Counted from the first letter of the stretch, positions 49,901 through 60,582 are shown. The stretch is DNA of 64,000 nt from Chamaea fasciata (GCA_029207755.1 JARCOQ010000005.1:62755414-62819413), one strand, 5' to 3'. Program-made: numbers and translations. Notes: generated from the letters alone by a model not told the origin.

Positions 49901-52900
49901 CTCCTTTCAGGGTTTTATAGTTTATTTTCTTTATGAAAATTAAAACTGGATAAAGGGCAGGAGAAAAGAAATGCAGCTGGTTGGTATGTGGGTTTCTTCT
50001 TGTTGTTTTGTATGAACTCAATATTTTTCATTAGGCTGTATCCATATTAGGAGTTGTGATGAGGGATAATGAGAGACATGGTGAATAAACAAAAGAAGGT
50101 ACTTTCTCTGCTAATGTTAATTGGCATCATTAATGAAAATCAGCACAGAAACAGTGGTTTTCACTACCTGAGAATCTCATTCAGAGTGCTTAAATCTCTT
50201 CCAGCAAAGTAAACAAAATTAGTGCAAGGTTTGTGTCTGTTATGATCAGGTAGCAGTTGGCAGAAAATTGCAAGCTTTATTGTAAATATTTGTGATTAAC
50301 TTAACTGAAATTAACCAGGAGTGTATCTGTACAGATATGAAGAGAAATACCTGACCTTGTTTTGATGTTAAGCTATATATTCCTTTATATCTAGCCATTT
50401 AAGTGTCAGCAACTTCAGAGTTTATTTTACTGTCTACAGTTTTGCATTTTTCAGTAGCTATATGCTATGGCAGTCCTAAACACAGGTATGTGGAACTTCT
50501 TTGTACATTGTCAGTAGTAATCACATCCAAAAAGTTATTTCTAGGAATTAGGAAATGAAGAATTCTGGGCTACACACTAATTGCAGAACCCACAACACTG
50601 AAAAACTTGGTCCTTCTATCAACACAATTTCAAAAACCCAGGGAGGCTACTTGAGTTTTCACTGAGGATAACAAAGAAATGAATACCAGAATAAGATATT
50701 TGAATTTGTGTATTGTGCTCAGCTGTAGTTTCCAGGGGAGTATAACTTCTGATTGAAGTGTTGCCTGTGTTTGGGCAATCGATCCATGATGGATTCTTGC
50801 ATGGATTCTCTACTCTCCAGTAAAATGTTGACTTCTCTTGTAGTTTTCCTTACATTTATGGCTCTCAAATTCTCTTCTTCCTAGGCAGCAATTTGCATTA
50901 AAAATTAAGAACTTAATTATCTCCTGTGTCTTTTTCATTTTTATTAAATTGGATTGAAACCAGGCAGCAGGTTCAACAGTTATTGGGGGAAGGGATTTGA
51001 AGTTACACAGACAGACTATGTGCAGTCTCTCTACATAAGAAAAAAGAATAAAATAAAATTTTCCTAATTTGGCAACTGAAACTACAATCATTCTGTGACC
51101 CTTCAGCATTCTTTCCACTCGTCTTCCCTTTCCTCCTCATGAGTTTGCTTATCCCTCTCCTCTAATTCTTCGTTTCACAGTTGCAATTCCTTCTCCCTGT
51201 TCTTGCACCTACTTTTCTCTTGGGAATGTCTTTTTTATCCTCCCCTCCTTGAAGGTTCACATCCCAGCAGAGTTGCTTCTGCTCTGGGGTTACAATCTAG
51301 AAAACAAAGCAACAGGAATTTAGCTTTGAAATGAGAAGCTTGCCTAAACACATCCAACACCTTCAGCAGGAACATTTTTCCCTCCCCCCCCCCTTGCCTA
51401 TATACATTTGGTTCTCTTAATTGTTCATCTCTATTCAAGGCAATTTCCTTGGCACACATATTTTCATTAAATGTAATGAAGGAAGGACAATTTAGCATCC
51501 CACCTGTGACTACTCACTGATTCAGATCATGATGACCTATTGTGCATACTTGGGCTTCAGTCAAGATTTTGATTAGTGAGAAGAAGTAACCTCTGCATAA
51601 TTAAGATTGTAGCAGGAATTTATTTATTCTGAGCCAGTTTCATTTAAAAGTCCAATAATAAGATAATATATGAAGGCACCTCCAAAGCACTCACCGGCAG
51701 AATTTCTGAGAATTTACAGTTTGTCTCGCTTCATATTATGAAAAGTTTGTCATGTGTATAGTCTCTAGAAGGGGGTAATATATTTGTGGGTACACTGCAA
51801 GAAAAGCAAAGAAACAGCTTGTGAAATAGGGAGCTTGAAATTTTTTGTGTCAATCATATCTGGAACAATTTGAAGTAATTCTTGCTCTTCTGACATGCAA
51901 CCGCTCATGAATGGTTTGGCCTAGATACTTCAAATATGATTTATTCAAAAGGTCTTCATCCCTCCCACTCTGCATTAAAAGAGGAGAGGGCTGGTGAACT
52001 TGGAAGTTATCCCCTGGAAATTTGGAAACAGCAGAGCTGCCTGATGGGATCTGAAATAGCTTATTGAGTTTGTCACTGATACTATGGGCTTCTGTAGTCA
52101 CAAAATATGAGAACAGACAGCAACAGTCTGTATTGCTGTTGGAGAGGGAGCTTGGCTTCCTTGCAGCCAGCTGTTCTTTTAGTCACAATCCAGCACCAAG
52201 TCTGTATTAGTCCCTTAATACATAGGGACTATTAATAATCACCATGGCACACAAACTGCACCAGTGCATGGAGCTTCTGATTCTGTGACCCCTCTGTTAA
52301 ATCCACCATGCTCTGAGACACACAATCATTTTTTATTTGGTTCTTGTTGGTCTCCCAGTCTCATATTATCAGGGGAGCACTCAAGAGACATTTAGGAATG
52401 AAGAAAAGGAGTTTTTCATTATGATGCATCTTCTACCATCATCATGTTGACGCCACCTGGCTTGAAAAGCTCACCGAACAAAGCAAACAGCATAGCAGTG
52501 ATAACAAGCAATTGTGGCTTTAGCAAGAAGGAATACACAAAAAAAAAATCAAAAAATTAGCTGTCAGATAATTAGAGCTTTATGCTCTAGGCTGCATATG
52601 TGAATTTCATGAGATGTTTATTAGAAATACATTCATTACAACAGAAAACTTAATTCACTTACTTTTGTGAGCCTACATTGAAAATTTCAAGAGTACATGT
52701 TACACAAAAAAGCTTTATAAAAGTATCTGTGGTTGAGGACAGTGTTAAAGCAAAATTTACTCCCTTCCCGCTTTTAAAAACACAGTAGAAGAATGTGACC
52801 CATAGACCCATAAAACTAGGTCTCCAAATAGGTAAATAGAAGCTTGTTACATGTATCCCAGCTCATTAGCCTTTCAAATGGTCCTTATATCAATTTAAAT

Positions 52901-53492
52901 ATTAACAGATACCTGTGTATGAGATGGATGACTCATCTCAATGGCTGAAACCAATGTTCAGAAATTGTATCACAAAACGTTTGAGTTTTTTTCAGCAAAA
53001 ATATGGGAAATATTGTAAGAATACCCACATCTGCTTCTGGGAGTATGACAGGGGTATGTATGAAATACCTTTAAACCTGGCTTCTCTTGCATCTTGCTTG
53101 AGTAGCCATGATATTTCATGCTGCTGTTGGCTTCCTTTTGTCATCATCTAATTTGCTAAAGATGTTTGCTCCCACACTTCCACAGACACTAGATAAGAGG
53201 TGTGGCTCAAGCAGTGAACTTCCTACACAGAAGCTGGGGACATCAGAGATTTAAACCAGCTCTCAGATGACTTGGCAAAAATAGTATATATTGTTTGGTT
53301 TTGTGCCAAAATACTTTGGTCTTTGACTTTTTTTCAGCCTAAAGAAAAACATGGACTTTCCCCACTTCAAACTTTTACAAGATATTCTTGACTCATCCAG
53401 AATATAAACAAGCCTCATGGAATTCAGAAAGAGATGAGATAAGAGGCAGAAAGAAGTTTTCCAGTGCCCGTCATTTAATGTGAATTTTGAAT
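40967..53492. other. Gene-free unique DNA
   Basis: About 12.5 kb without a recognised repeat, RNA gene or exon. A TA/TG-rich patch lies at 44112-44152 and a C-rich run at 51380-51394. A frame at about 48167-48358 follows a tttacag acceptor-like site, but its product has no homology I can name, so it is not called. Confidence 0.5.
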
Positions 53493-53532
53493 AAAAGACA
53501 AAACATCAGCAAAAAAGACAAAACATCAGCAA
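53493..53532. repeat. Tandem duplication, 2 x 20 bp, beside CR1 3' end
   Basis: Two exact copies of a 20-bp unit beginning aaaagacaaaacatcagc, the second ending where the CR1 3' terminus starts. Confidence 0.95.
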
Positions 53533-54555
53533 CCTTCACAGAATCACAGAATATGCTAAGTTGGAAGGGTCCCACAAGGATCATCAAGTCCAACTCCTGG
53601 CCCTGCACAGGAGCATCCCCAAGAGTCACACCATGTAACTGAGAATACTGTCTAAATGCTTTCTGAACTTTGTCAGGCTCAGTGCTGTGACCACTTCCCT
53701 GGAGAGCTTGTTCCAGTGCCCAACCACGCCCTGGTGAAAAACCCTTTCCTGATATCCAACCCAAACCAAACCTTCCCTGACACAACTTCAGGCCATTCCC
53801 TGGGTTCTGTCACTGGTCACCACAGAGAAGAGATCAGTGCCTGCCCCTCCTCTTCCCCTCATGAGGAAGTTGCAGACTGCAATGACATCTCATCTGTCTC
53901 CTCCAGGCTGAACAGACCAAGTGCCCTCAGCTGCTCCTCATACAGCTTCCCCTCAAGGCCCCTCACCATCCTTGCTGCCCTCCTTTGGGCTGAGAGCTTT
54001 AGATCCTTCTTACATTGGCTCCCCAAACTCCCCCAGCACTGGAGGTGAGGCCGCCCCAGAGCAGAGCCGAGCAGGACAATCCTCTCCCTTGCCTGGCTGG
54101 CGATGCTGGGCCTGATGTCCCCCAGGACATGGGTGGCCCTCCTGGCTGCCAGGGCACTGCTGACTCATGTTCGATATGACATTGAGCAGGACCCTCAGGT
54201 CCCTTTCCATGGCACTGCTTGCCAGCATCTTATTTCCCAGTCTGTTCGTTCGTCCAGGGTTGCCCCATCTCAGGTGCAAAATCCAGCACTTTCTGTTGTT
54301 GAACTTCAAACAGCTCAGCCCTCTGATTTATCAATGCCTCTCTGCAGGGGCTTCCTGCCTTCAACAGAAGCAACAGCTCCTCCTTGTTTTGTATCATCTG
54401 TGAACTTGCTCTGTATCCCTTCTAGTTCTGCATCTAAGTAATTTATGAAGATGTTGAAGAGCACAGGGCCGAGACTGGAGCCCTGTGGAACCCCACTAGT
54501 GACAGGTCCCCAGTTTGATGTCACCCCATTCACTATAACCTTTTGTTCCTGACCT
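53533..54555 (-). mobile_element. CR1 LINE, about 1 kb, 5'-truncated
   Basis: The left end 'cttcacagaatcacagaata' is the reverse-complemented CR1 3' terminus. The copy continues through the 3' UTR into the end of ORF2 and is lost near 54555. CR1 is the dominant non-LTR retrotransposon of birds. Its 3' UTR closely matches the short copy at 23965-24145. It is the most complete CR1 in the window but still lacks the endonuclease and most of the reverse transcriptase. Confidence 0.95.
54010..54533 (-). pseudogene. CR1 ORF2 remnant: end of reverse transcriptase
   Basis: ORF2 of CR1 encodes endonuclease and reverse transcriptase that copy CR1 RNA at the target site. Two minus-strand segments remain. 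The first (54533-54315) holds the conserved block [17 protein letters not shown] and then the catalytic region, where the usual F/Y-A-D-D box reads FTDD. The second (54309-54010) resembles the C-terminal part, with ILHLRWGNPG and a SQQCPGSQEG stretch. Between them a tryptophan position reads as a stop and sequence is lost, shifting the frame. The copy cannot encode an active enzyme. Identification rests on family motifs I recognise, not on a search. Confidence 0.85.
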
Positions 54556-55152
54556 TTGCACTTGAGTCAACTTAACAGTAACCTGTAGCTGTTGACAACT
54601 GCCCTTAAATAAACCAAATTGCAGTTATACTTTTCTAGTCTTCGGTGAAAAAAAGGGAGGCAGTTGTGCTTTTCTGTCCCACTTAGTGGTTCCATGAATC
54701 TGCTGGTGTGCAGGTATATTTTGAAAGCCTTGAATTACACACCAGTTGTTAAGTGAAAAGACAGCCAATACTGTGTAGAAATTGGCTGCAAGTGCTATTT
54801 GGAGTAGTAAATCACTCATTTTGCATTGATGTTATATATTTTTGTCCCACTTAGTGTCAACTGATACAAACCAACATCCATGATACTGAATCAGTAATTT
54901 GGTAGTGAATTAGTACAAATTCTCTTTACTAGAATGGTGTTAGTACTGGATAAAATCTCACTATGTATGTTTCAGGAAAAGTTTGAATGTCAAGAGTGTG
55001 TTTTCATTTCTGGTGACTGACATGTCAGATTCTTGTGTCCTAGGCAGTAACTTGCAATTTTCCTGTAACAGCTTTCTTCTGGGTTTGCACTGAAATAGCT
55101 GCTTACTATGTCTTCTAAATCTACCTTCCATTTCTTGAAAATTTGAAAGCAC
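54556..55152. other. Gene-free DNA
   Basis: Unique sequence. A minus-strand frame at 55238-54990 (82 residues) passes through it from the adjacent hairpin. Its start is charged and helix-like (EDVREEAKEIIN), but that part is encoded by the hairpin itself, so I do not call a gene. Confidence 0.5.
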
Positions 55153-55232
55153 GAATTAAATGATTTCTTTAGAGAATTAATGATTTCTTTAGCCTCCTCC
55201 CTGACATCTTCAGAGATGTCAGGGAGGAGGCT
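55153..55232. repeat. 20-bp tandem duplication plus perfect 19-bp hairpin
   Basis: Two near-copies of a ~20-bp unit (aattaa(a)tgatttctttag) at 55153-55192 run directly into an inverted repeat. Left arm 55191-55209 (AGCCTCCTCCCTGACATCT) and right arm 55214-55232 are exact reverse complements around the 4-nt loop tcag. Confidence 0.95.
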
Positions 55233-55646
55233 TAACATTCATTTATTTCTACAAAGTAGTAATGGTGAATATTACATGTAAATATGCATTTGTGCAGCAG
55301 CTCTCAATCTGTAGTCCTTGATGTCTGGCCTATTTTTAAGTGTATAAGCAACTCTTATATCCCCTGTACCAGAGACATTAACTATATTTGTTAGGTATCA
55401 GACTTCCATAGCTTGAAAACCACAATGTCCAAGGAAAAAATTGTGTAGAAGTTGACATCTGTAGGTCTAAATAGCTTCATATAAACTGCCTGAAGATGCA
55501 ACCAAAAACCAGAGTGAAATCTCATGCGTCCTCACTTTTCTTCTGCCACCCACTAGTTTGCCTTATTCTCTGCTTTCATTGAAGGAGGCCAATAAAACAA
55601 TTGCAATTTATCTTCTCTCTTCCAAAGGACCATGCCCTTATCTTTC

Positions 55647-56271
55647 CTAATTCCCCTCATCAATGTCATCTTCTGCTATGGGATATATTTGAATAGAGAG
55701 CTCAGGTTTTCTTCTCTCTCTTGATTTTGTACCATCCACCTCCAGCAGAAATAACACCTCTATTAGGTATGTAAACAGCCAGCATATGATTAAAGCCATC
55801 ACAACCAATAAACATGAAATAGCAATGCTCATCAGAACTAGTGAAAAGATAGCTTCTTCATGCTTTTAGTGACCACTTTAGTTCTTGCCAGTGGCTTTTC
55901 ATTTTGTTCCTTCTGTGGACTTGAAGCCTTAGGACCGACCTTGGATTTTGAGGGGCAGATGACAACAGTACCTAAATTAGCTTTTTGCTTGCTTTGTAAT
56001 TCCCACAGGCAAAAGATGTATGAAATGTTTCTCACAAAAGGCCTGAACCCAAGTGCCTCGTCAGCACCTTGCTGTGCTGGGTAGTCCTGTCCAGCTGGCT
56101 CTTTTGCTTCCACCTTCCCATGGCGCAAGCAGGCAGGTGGATGCTTACATTTTTCTTCACTGAGAGAGGCTTTCAATCCCCTGGTGTCTTCAGAGGAAGA
56201 TTCAGAAACCCTGAAACAGGTTTCCATGAGAACAAAAAGCCTTTGAGGGCCACAGCTGGTCTCTGTAATGA
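55647..56271 (-). other. Candidate frameshifted membrane-protein exon or pseudogene, unrecognised
   Basis: Two adjacent minus-strand frames look coding-like. The upstream one is open from about 56291 to 55838; an ATG lies at 56227 and an acceptor-like 'cattacag' just before 56271. It encodes a hydrophilic, Lys/Ser-rich, Cys-containing segment of about 130 residues. The second is open from 55870 to 55647. It encodes a hydrophobic stretch of about 35 residues (including SIAISCLLVVMALIICWLF), then a basic stop-transfer cluster (KSRERRK) and an acidic tail ending EDDIDEGN. The frames overlap around 55838-55870 and differ by one base near an AAAA run at 55868-55871, so a 1-nt change would join them. 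This is the layout of a small single-pass membrane protein. I do not recognise the family, and chance is a real alternative in a window full of short open frames. Confidence 0.25.
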
Positions 56272-56309
56272 GTGTTTGAATATGTTGTATGTGTACCTAT
56301 GATTTCCGA

Positions 56310-58315
56310 GACTTGTGTCTTCCTGTTTCTCTTCTCAAGGAACTGACGTGGTTTTGCTGATGCATGAAGACAGTGACATACTACTCTTTCCTTACATAAA
56401 CACACATACATGAGAAAAGACAGAGGGAATAGAAATAGATAAACAAATGTACAAAAATAAGCATAAATATTGCAGATGTAGACAGGAGAAAAATATATGG
56501 CAGGCAGATCTCTAGAGAAACAGATGGATAGCCCACAGCAATAAGCAGTAGCTGTCCATGAAAGATAGGCAAATGCAGTTGTAAATGACTTGTGACTCTT
56601 CAAAATTTAATTTGCCATGAAAGCCCATCATGAATGATGCAAGGGAAATACCAAGTAGAAAACTAGGTTTTCTTCTTAACCTGTGGGATGGAAAGTTATC
56701 TGACGGGTTACAATAAGCAGACGTGAATGCAGATACACAGAGATATCTCAGCACTTGGCAGTTCTCAAAGTTTATTGTCAAACCAAATTAGCAGAAGTCT
56801 GCCACGTATGAGCAGGCAGAATAGCAGGCAAGATGCTAAAATGTCTGCAGTGAAATCATTGCCTTCCATGGCATTCTTACCACCATCTCCTTCCCCTTGA
56901 CCTCCATTCACTAGTTCATAAGATATTAAGATGCCAGCAGTCAAAAGAAACTGCTGGGAAAAGTTGCAACCACCTTATTTACTACTCAGTGTCCTTCCCA
57001 CTTAATTTGCTGGTACCTGTCAGTTGTGATACACCAGAGAAAAGGGTGAGGGTCTTTTTTTTCCTCTGTAAATCTTAAAGAACAGTTTTAAGCACTGTTC
57101 CCAAACTCTGATAAGCAGACTACAGTTGAAGTTGTAACAAACATGGGGAATTGAGATAAAGTAATCAGAGAAGTCAGACTTTCATACGCTTGTGGAATGC
57201 CTCCGGGGAAGAGTGATGTAAAGAATTGTGCAGTTACATGTAAGTGCTGGTCTTCAGAGACCTCCTTGCATCAGTTTAAAACCCTTGTTCTCTATTCACC
57301 TTGTCATATATTAGCTTGGGTAGATGGACACCTATAACGTGCAAGTTTCCCAGAACATGAGATGTGACCTTTTGTGCACAAGGTAACTGAATCTTCCCTC
57401 AAGGTGATGCTTCATGATTCAGCTACCAGCTCCTGCCTTGTGGTCCTTCTGCCTCATATGTAGCCACATGAGTGTCTAAACTTTGATAGATTGTCCCATT
57501 TAAGTGTTTTTAAGTTAAATATACATTTCTAATTGTACATTATTACCTTGTTGGTAATATGCAAAAACCTGTGAGGTCAAGTTACACTTCCAAGTGGGAA
57601 ATCCCACAGCTCTTCAGAAAATATTATTCCTCTCTGTCTTTATTCCACTGTATGCCATCAGACCAGCTTACAGAGATCCCCCCTCCTCTCAGCATTTAGT
57701 CTTGCCTGGTGTCCTCAGGGAAGAGAGGAATTAAATGGAATGGATTTTTAAAGAAAAGCAAGGGAGGCCTCCTGCTGGAGCTGAATAAAGTTGAGACAGC
57801 TCTGTCAGCTGCATGTCTTCACTTTGCAGGGAGCTGTCAGTAAGCTCTTTAAAGCTGGGGAACTTATAGAGGGAAAACAATTGGTGTGTCACTTGTAATC
57901 TACATGCGCAAATTGCACCATGTTGAAAGCAAGAAAATTCATTTTTATTTATATAAATAGATCTGGTAGATTTCATTAAGATTAGGTTAGACTGTGGAGT
58001 TATCACGTAGTCTTGTTTGCACTTTTTGTTAATCTTCGTTTGCAAATGCTGATTAGTTCCACAAAACTCTTTTGCTGTTTATTGTAAAAGCTCTCTCTTC
58101 TTTTCTCCCTGTCAGGAAGGCTCAGGAGGAGGGAGAGGGGAGGGAGGAAGAGAAAGAAGGGGACTTCAAAGCCAGTAGCCAGAACCAGAAGGGACATGAA
58201 AGTGGATTTACTTGAATGAGGAAAGGAGGAAGGGAGGACAAGAGAAACTCTTGTGCTGTCTTAACATCCTGGATGGAGCAGGCCCAAGCAGGACCTCCTG
58301 ATAACGAAACAGTGG
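56310..58315. other. Gene-free DNA
   Basis: Unique sequence with hydrophobic but low-information open frames at 56.2-56.8 kb (minus). A purine-rich tract lies at 58110-58165. Nothing else was recognised. Confidence 0.5.
58110..58165 (+). repeat. Purine-rich (GGA/GGGA) tract
   Basis: About 55 bp almost wholly of A and G with several runs of three or four G, lying about 150 bp from the ERV's LTR. Confidence 0.75.
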
Positions 58316-58671
58316 TGTAAGAACAGTGCAGATCAGTGGTATTATGTTATGGGTCATTGGTCAGAGACAGAGGCAACACACCAACAAATAGCAATGAGTT
58401 TAAGATGGTTGCTGTTTTTATAGGGAGTTTGAATCTCCTGGGTTTAGATTGGTTAGATTAGCTGATTGGTGGAGATTTCTCTCCACCCAGATCTCTGGCT
58501 GGTGGTGTGTCTAATCTAAACTTGAACAGCGTTGGCTGAGGTCTCTGTTTGAGTTCATTGTTCATCCAAGGACTTGTTCTACATCTTTTCTAAAATGAGC
58601 CATGTTAGCCAAATTGGATTTATTATAGCCAGATTTATCTTGCTCAGTTACAGACCACCTATACTGTGACA
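58316..58671 (-). repeat. ERV 3' LTR
   Basis: The minus strand starts TGTCACAGTATAGGTGG at 58671, three bases after the polypurine tract. It ends most plausibly with ...TTCTTACA at 58316, giving TG...CA termini and a length of about 356 bp. Two CCAAT boxes (58469-58465 and 58452-58448) and a TATA box sit in the expected U3 order. The 58316 boundary is inferred because no second LTR copy is available for comparison. Confidence 0.7.
58415..58422 (-). promoter_or_regulatory. LTR TATA box
   Basis: TATAAAAA on the minus strand, about 250 bp from the U3 start, with two upstream CCAAT motifs. This is normal spacing for a retroviral U3 promoter. Whether it is active is unknown. Confidence 0.65.
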
Positions 58672-58673
58672 AT

Positions 58674-58689
58674 TCCTCCTTTCCTTTTT
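58674..58689 (-). promoter_or_regulatory. Polypurine tract of the ERV
   Basis: The minus strand reads AAAAAGGAAAGGAGGA immediately before the U3 start. In retroviruses this tract primes plus-strand DNA synthesis. Its position supports the LTR boundary call. Confidence 0.8.
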
Positions 58690-59200
58690 ATTAAAATATT
58701 AAAGTGTTCTCTGTTATCCTACCTGCAAGGGCTCTTTACAGATCGGGTGACACAAGACAGCATGGGTCTAATTTGAATGAGGTTTTCTACCCAATTTGAT
58801 AAACTTAGGTCTTTTAGTTAGCAATGTATTTCATGTACCACTGGATTTGCAGTACTTACTTCCAGGAGTTGTTAGGCAAGATCACAATCTTTCAGGCCAA
58901 CATGCCATAGGTTAACTACTTATAGTTACAAGTTACAGCTTCTCACTAAAAACAAGAAACCATTTAGCCCTTAGAACTGTTAAAAAAACCCCAACTACCA
59001 TAAAATTTGTAAACAGAAAAACAACTTGTAAACAAATAGAATCCTCAAATGAATGGTCACTTCATCCCAAGTGTCCCAGATCTCTGTGAGGTAGGTGGTC
59101 CAGTTGTTTCCATCCCTGTTCCGCACACGGCTCCACGATGTCTGTTGATGGGCTATCAGGAGGATGCTGCTTGTGGTCCCAGGCAGGACATAGGGTAGGA
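58690..59200 (-). other. Expected env region, no env recognised
   Basis: Between the end of integrase and the polypurine tract there are only about 500 bp. No surface or transmembrane envelope motif is visible in any frame, so env has been lost or was never present in this lineage. A frame spanning 59345-58995 is mostly the wrong frame of integrase. Confidence 0.6.
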
Positions 59201-59204
59201 CAGA

Positions 59205-59712
59205 CACATCTGGCAGGTACCCAATGTGTTCCGGTGTCTGTGGAAACACAGTCATATCCCTGTCCCCAGGTAATGAGATTCCATGGGCCTCCCCATCTAT
59301 CAGTGATAAGCTCTCATACCATAAACTTGGGTTCGGACTAATCATCGCCGGATGATTGTAGTGGTAGAAAGTGATTTAAAATAACTATGTTCTGGGACTT
59401 TTCTAATGCTCTCAGATGATTTAGTGTACAGATAGCTTTAGCTACCCTGCTCTGTGGGGATTCACCATACATTCCTGCCTTTTGTTTTTCAAGTATACGT
59501 TTTAAAGTGACACATGCTTTCTTCACTATGGCTTGTCCTGTTGCTATGTGGGGAATACCAGTGTGGTGTGACACACCCCAGAGCTGTAGGACATGTCTCT
59601 TTTTCTGTGAAATGTCCTGTACCAGGTTTTTAGGGTGTTTAGTTTCTCCTTTTCAAGGTATCACTCCGGTACCTACACAGGTTGCGAAGTAAGCCATTTT
59701 GGAGCTTATGTA
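59205..59712 (-). pseudogene. ERV integrase remnant (late core and C-terminal domain)
   Basis: Integrase inserts retroviral DNA into the host chromosome. The visible part starts inside the catalytic core at about 59712. A clear stretch at 59574-59338 carries HTTGIP/TGQAIV-like residues and a TLKRILEKQKAG helix, as in betaretroviral integrases around the last catalytic Glu. Here the position usually occupied by that Glu reads as Lys in the AIVKKA segment. In another frame (about 59335-59205) the C-terminal DNA-binding domain is recognisable from WGQGYDCVSTDT and a WVP motif. Frame breaks separate the pieces. The zinc-binding domain and the first catalytic Asp region are missing. It is non-functional. 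Confidence 0.8.
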
Positions 59713-59744
59713 GGATACCTTACACCCTCTAATACAGTGGCCCC

Positions 59745-60115
59745 TGTTAAAAATCCATCCCCACCTGGACTCCCCATGCAGACAGAACATCCTTCCCCCA
59801 CAGGTTAAGTGGTTCTGCAGTGATGTAAGGTCAAATGGCAGCTGTTGATCCCTCGGGAATTTTTACCAAAACAAGTTTGCTGCTCAAACAGCTCATTGTG
59901 ATCCTCCCAAAGCCAGCAACAGCAGATTCCACAGGCTTGGTGGGCCATGATGGAGGCCAAGTGTGGGCAGAGATGATGGTGACATATGCCCCTGTGTCAA
60001 TCATCCCACTGACCTTTATCTGCGAAGGCTTTGCTTGAGGCATTGTAACAGTACAAACCATATTAGGTCTTTGATCACCTACAACCTGAGTCCAGCACAC
60101 TTGGGGCTCTCCCAT
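59745..60115 (-). pseudogene. ERV protease remnant
   Basis: This is the retroviral aspartic protease that processes Gag and Pol. The active-site motif DTGA is visible with the usual following segment (YVTIIS), and the frame stays open from 60115 to 59831. The conserved C-terminal motif LWGKDVLSAWG lies at about 59803-59771 in a different frame, so at least one indel separates the halves. The protease follows dUTPase in the same frame across a single stop at 60137-60139. The copy is inactive as it stands. Class II ERV membership fits the dUTPase-protease order. Confidence 0.88.
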
Positions 60116-60136
60116 TGATCTGAAGCCTTGGTCTCC

Positions 60137-60480
60137 TCACTCCCTAGAATCTATTTTGGGGTCAGAAGACTTAAAAGGAATGAGCTGAGCAATTCTGGTT
60201 TTAGTAAGGATAGTCACGGGTGGAGTACGGTTTGGTACCATGGCTTGCATTTGTCCTGTAAAGTTGGCATCTATGACACCGGGGTGCACAAAGATACCTT
60301 GCAGAGTAGCACTGGTACTTCCCAGAAGCAATGCACTCAGTCCTTTCCCTATGGGCCCCTGGGCCTCAAGAATTATATGTACCTGTAATGAGTTTATGGT
60401 TATTGGGATTGAGGTGAAAACATCCATGCCAGCTGATCCTCTTGTCCTAGCTATGAGTTGGTCACACAGGCTTGCACTGG
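60137..60480 (-). pseudogene. ERV dUTPase domain
   Basis: dUTPase hydrolyses dUTP to dUMP; betaretroviruses carry it at the start of the pro frame. Visible motifs in order are GSAGMDV (motif 1, just upstream of the first ATG in this frame), LLLGSTS at the usual GRSS position (motif 2, altered), FVHPGVIDANFTG (motif 3) and RIAQL (motif 4). The frame is open through all four motifs and overlaps the end of the gag frame upstream, as expected for gag-pro frameshifting. The changed motif 2 suggests lost activity even within the open segment. Confidence 0.88.
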
Positions 60481-60582
60481 AGGGTGGGAAGATGCTTGTG
60501 TTGTCACGTGTTTCCCTTTTGCGCTCAGTTTCCCATTTCTCTGCTTCTTGCGAAATTGACCATCAACATGAAACATGGACTT

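Noticed and set aside
50870..50905. Similarity of cctaggcagcaatttgca to cctaggcagtaacttgca near 55040
   Set aside because: About 18 bases only, with no extension on either side.
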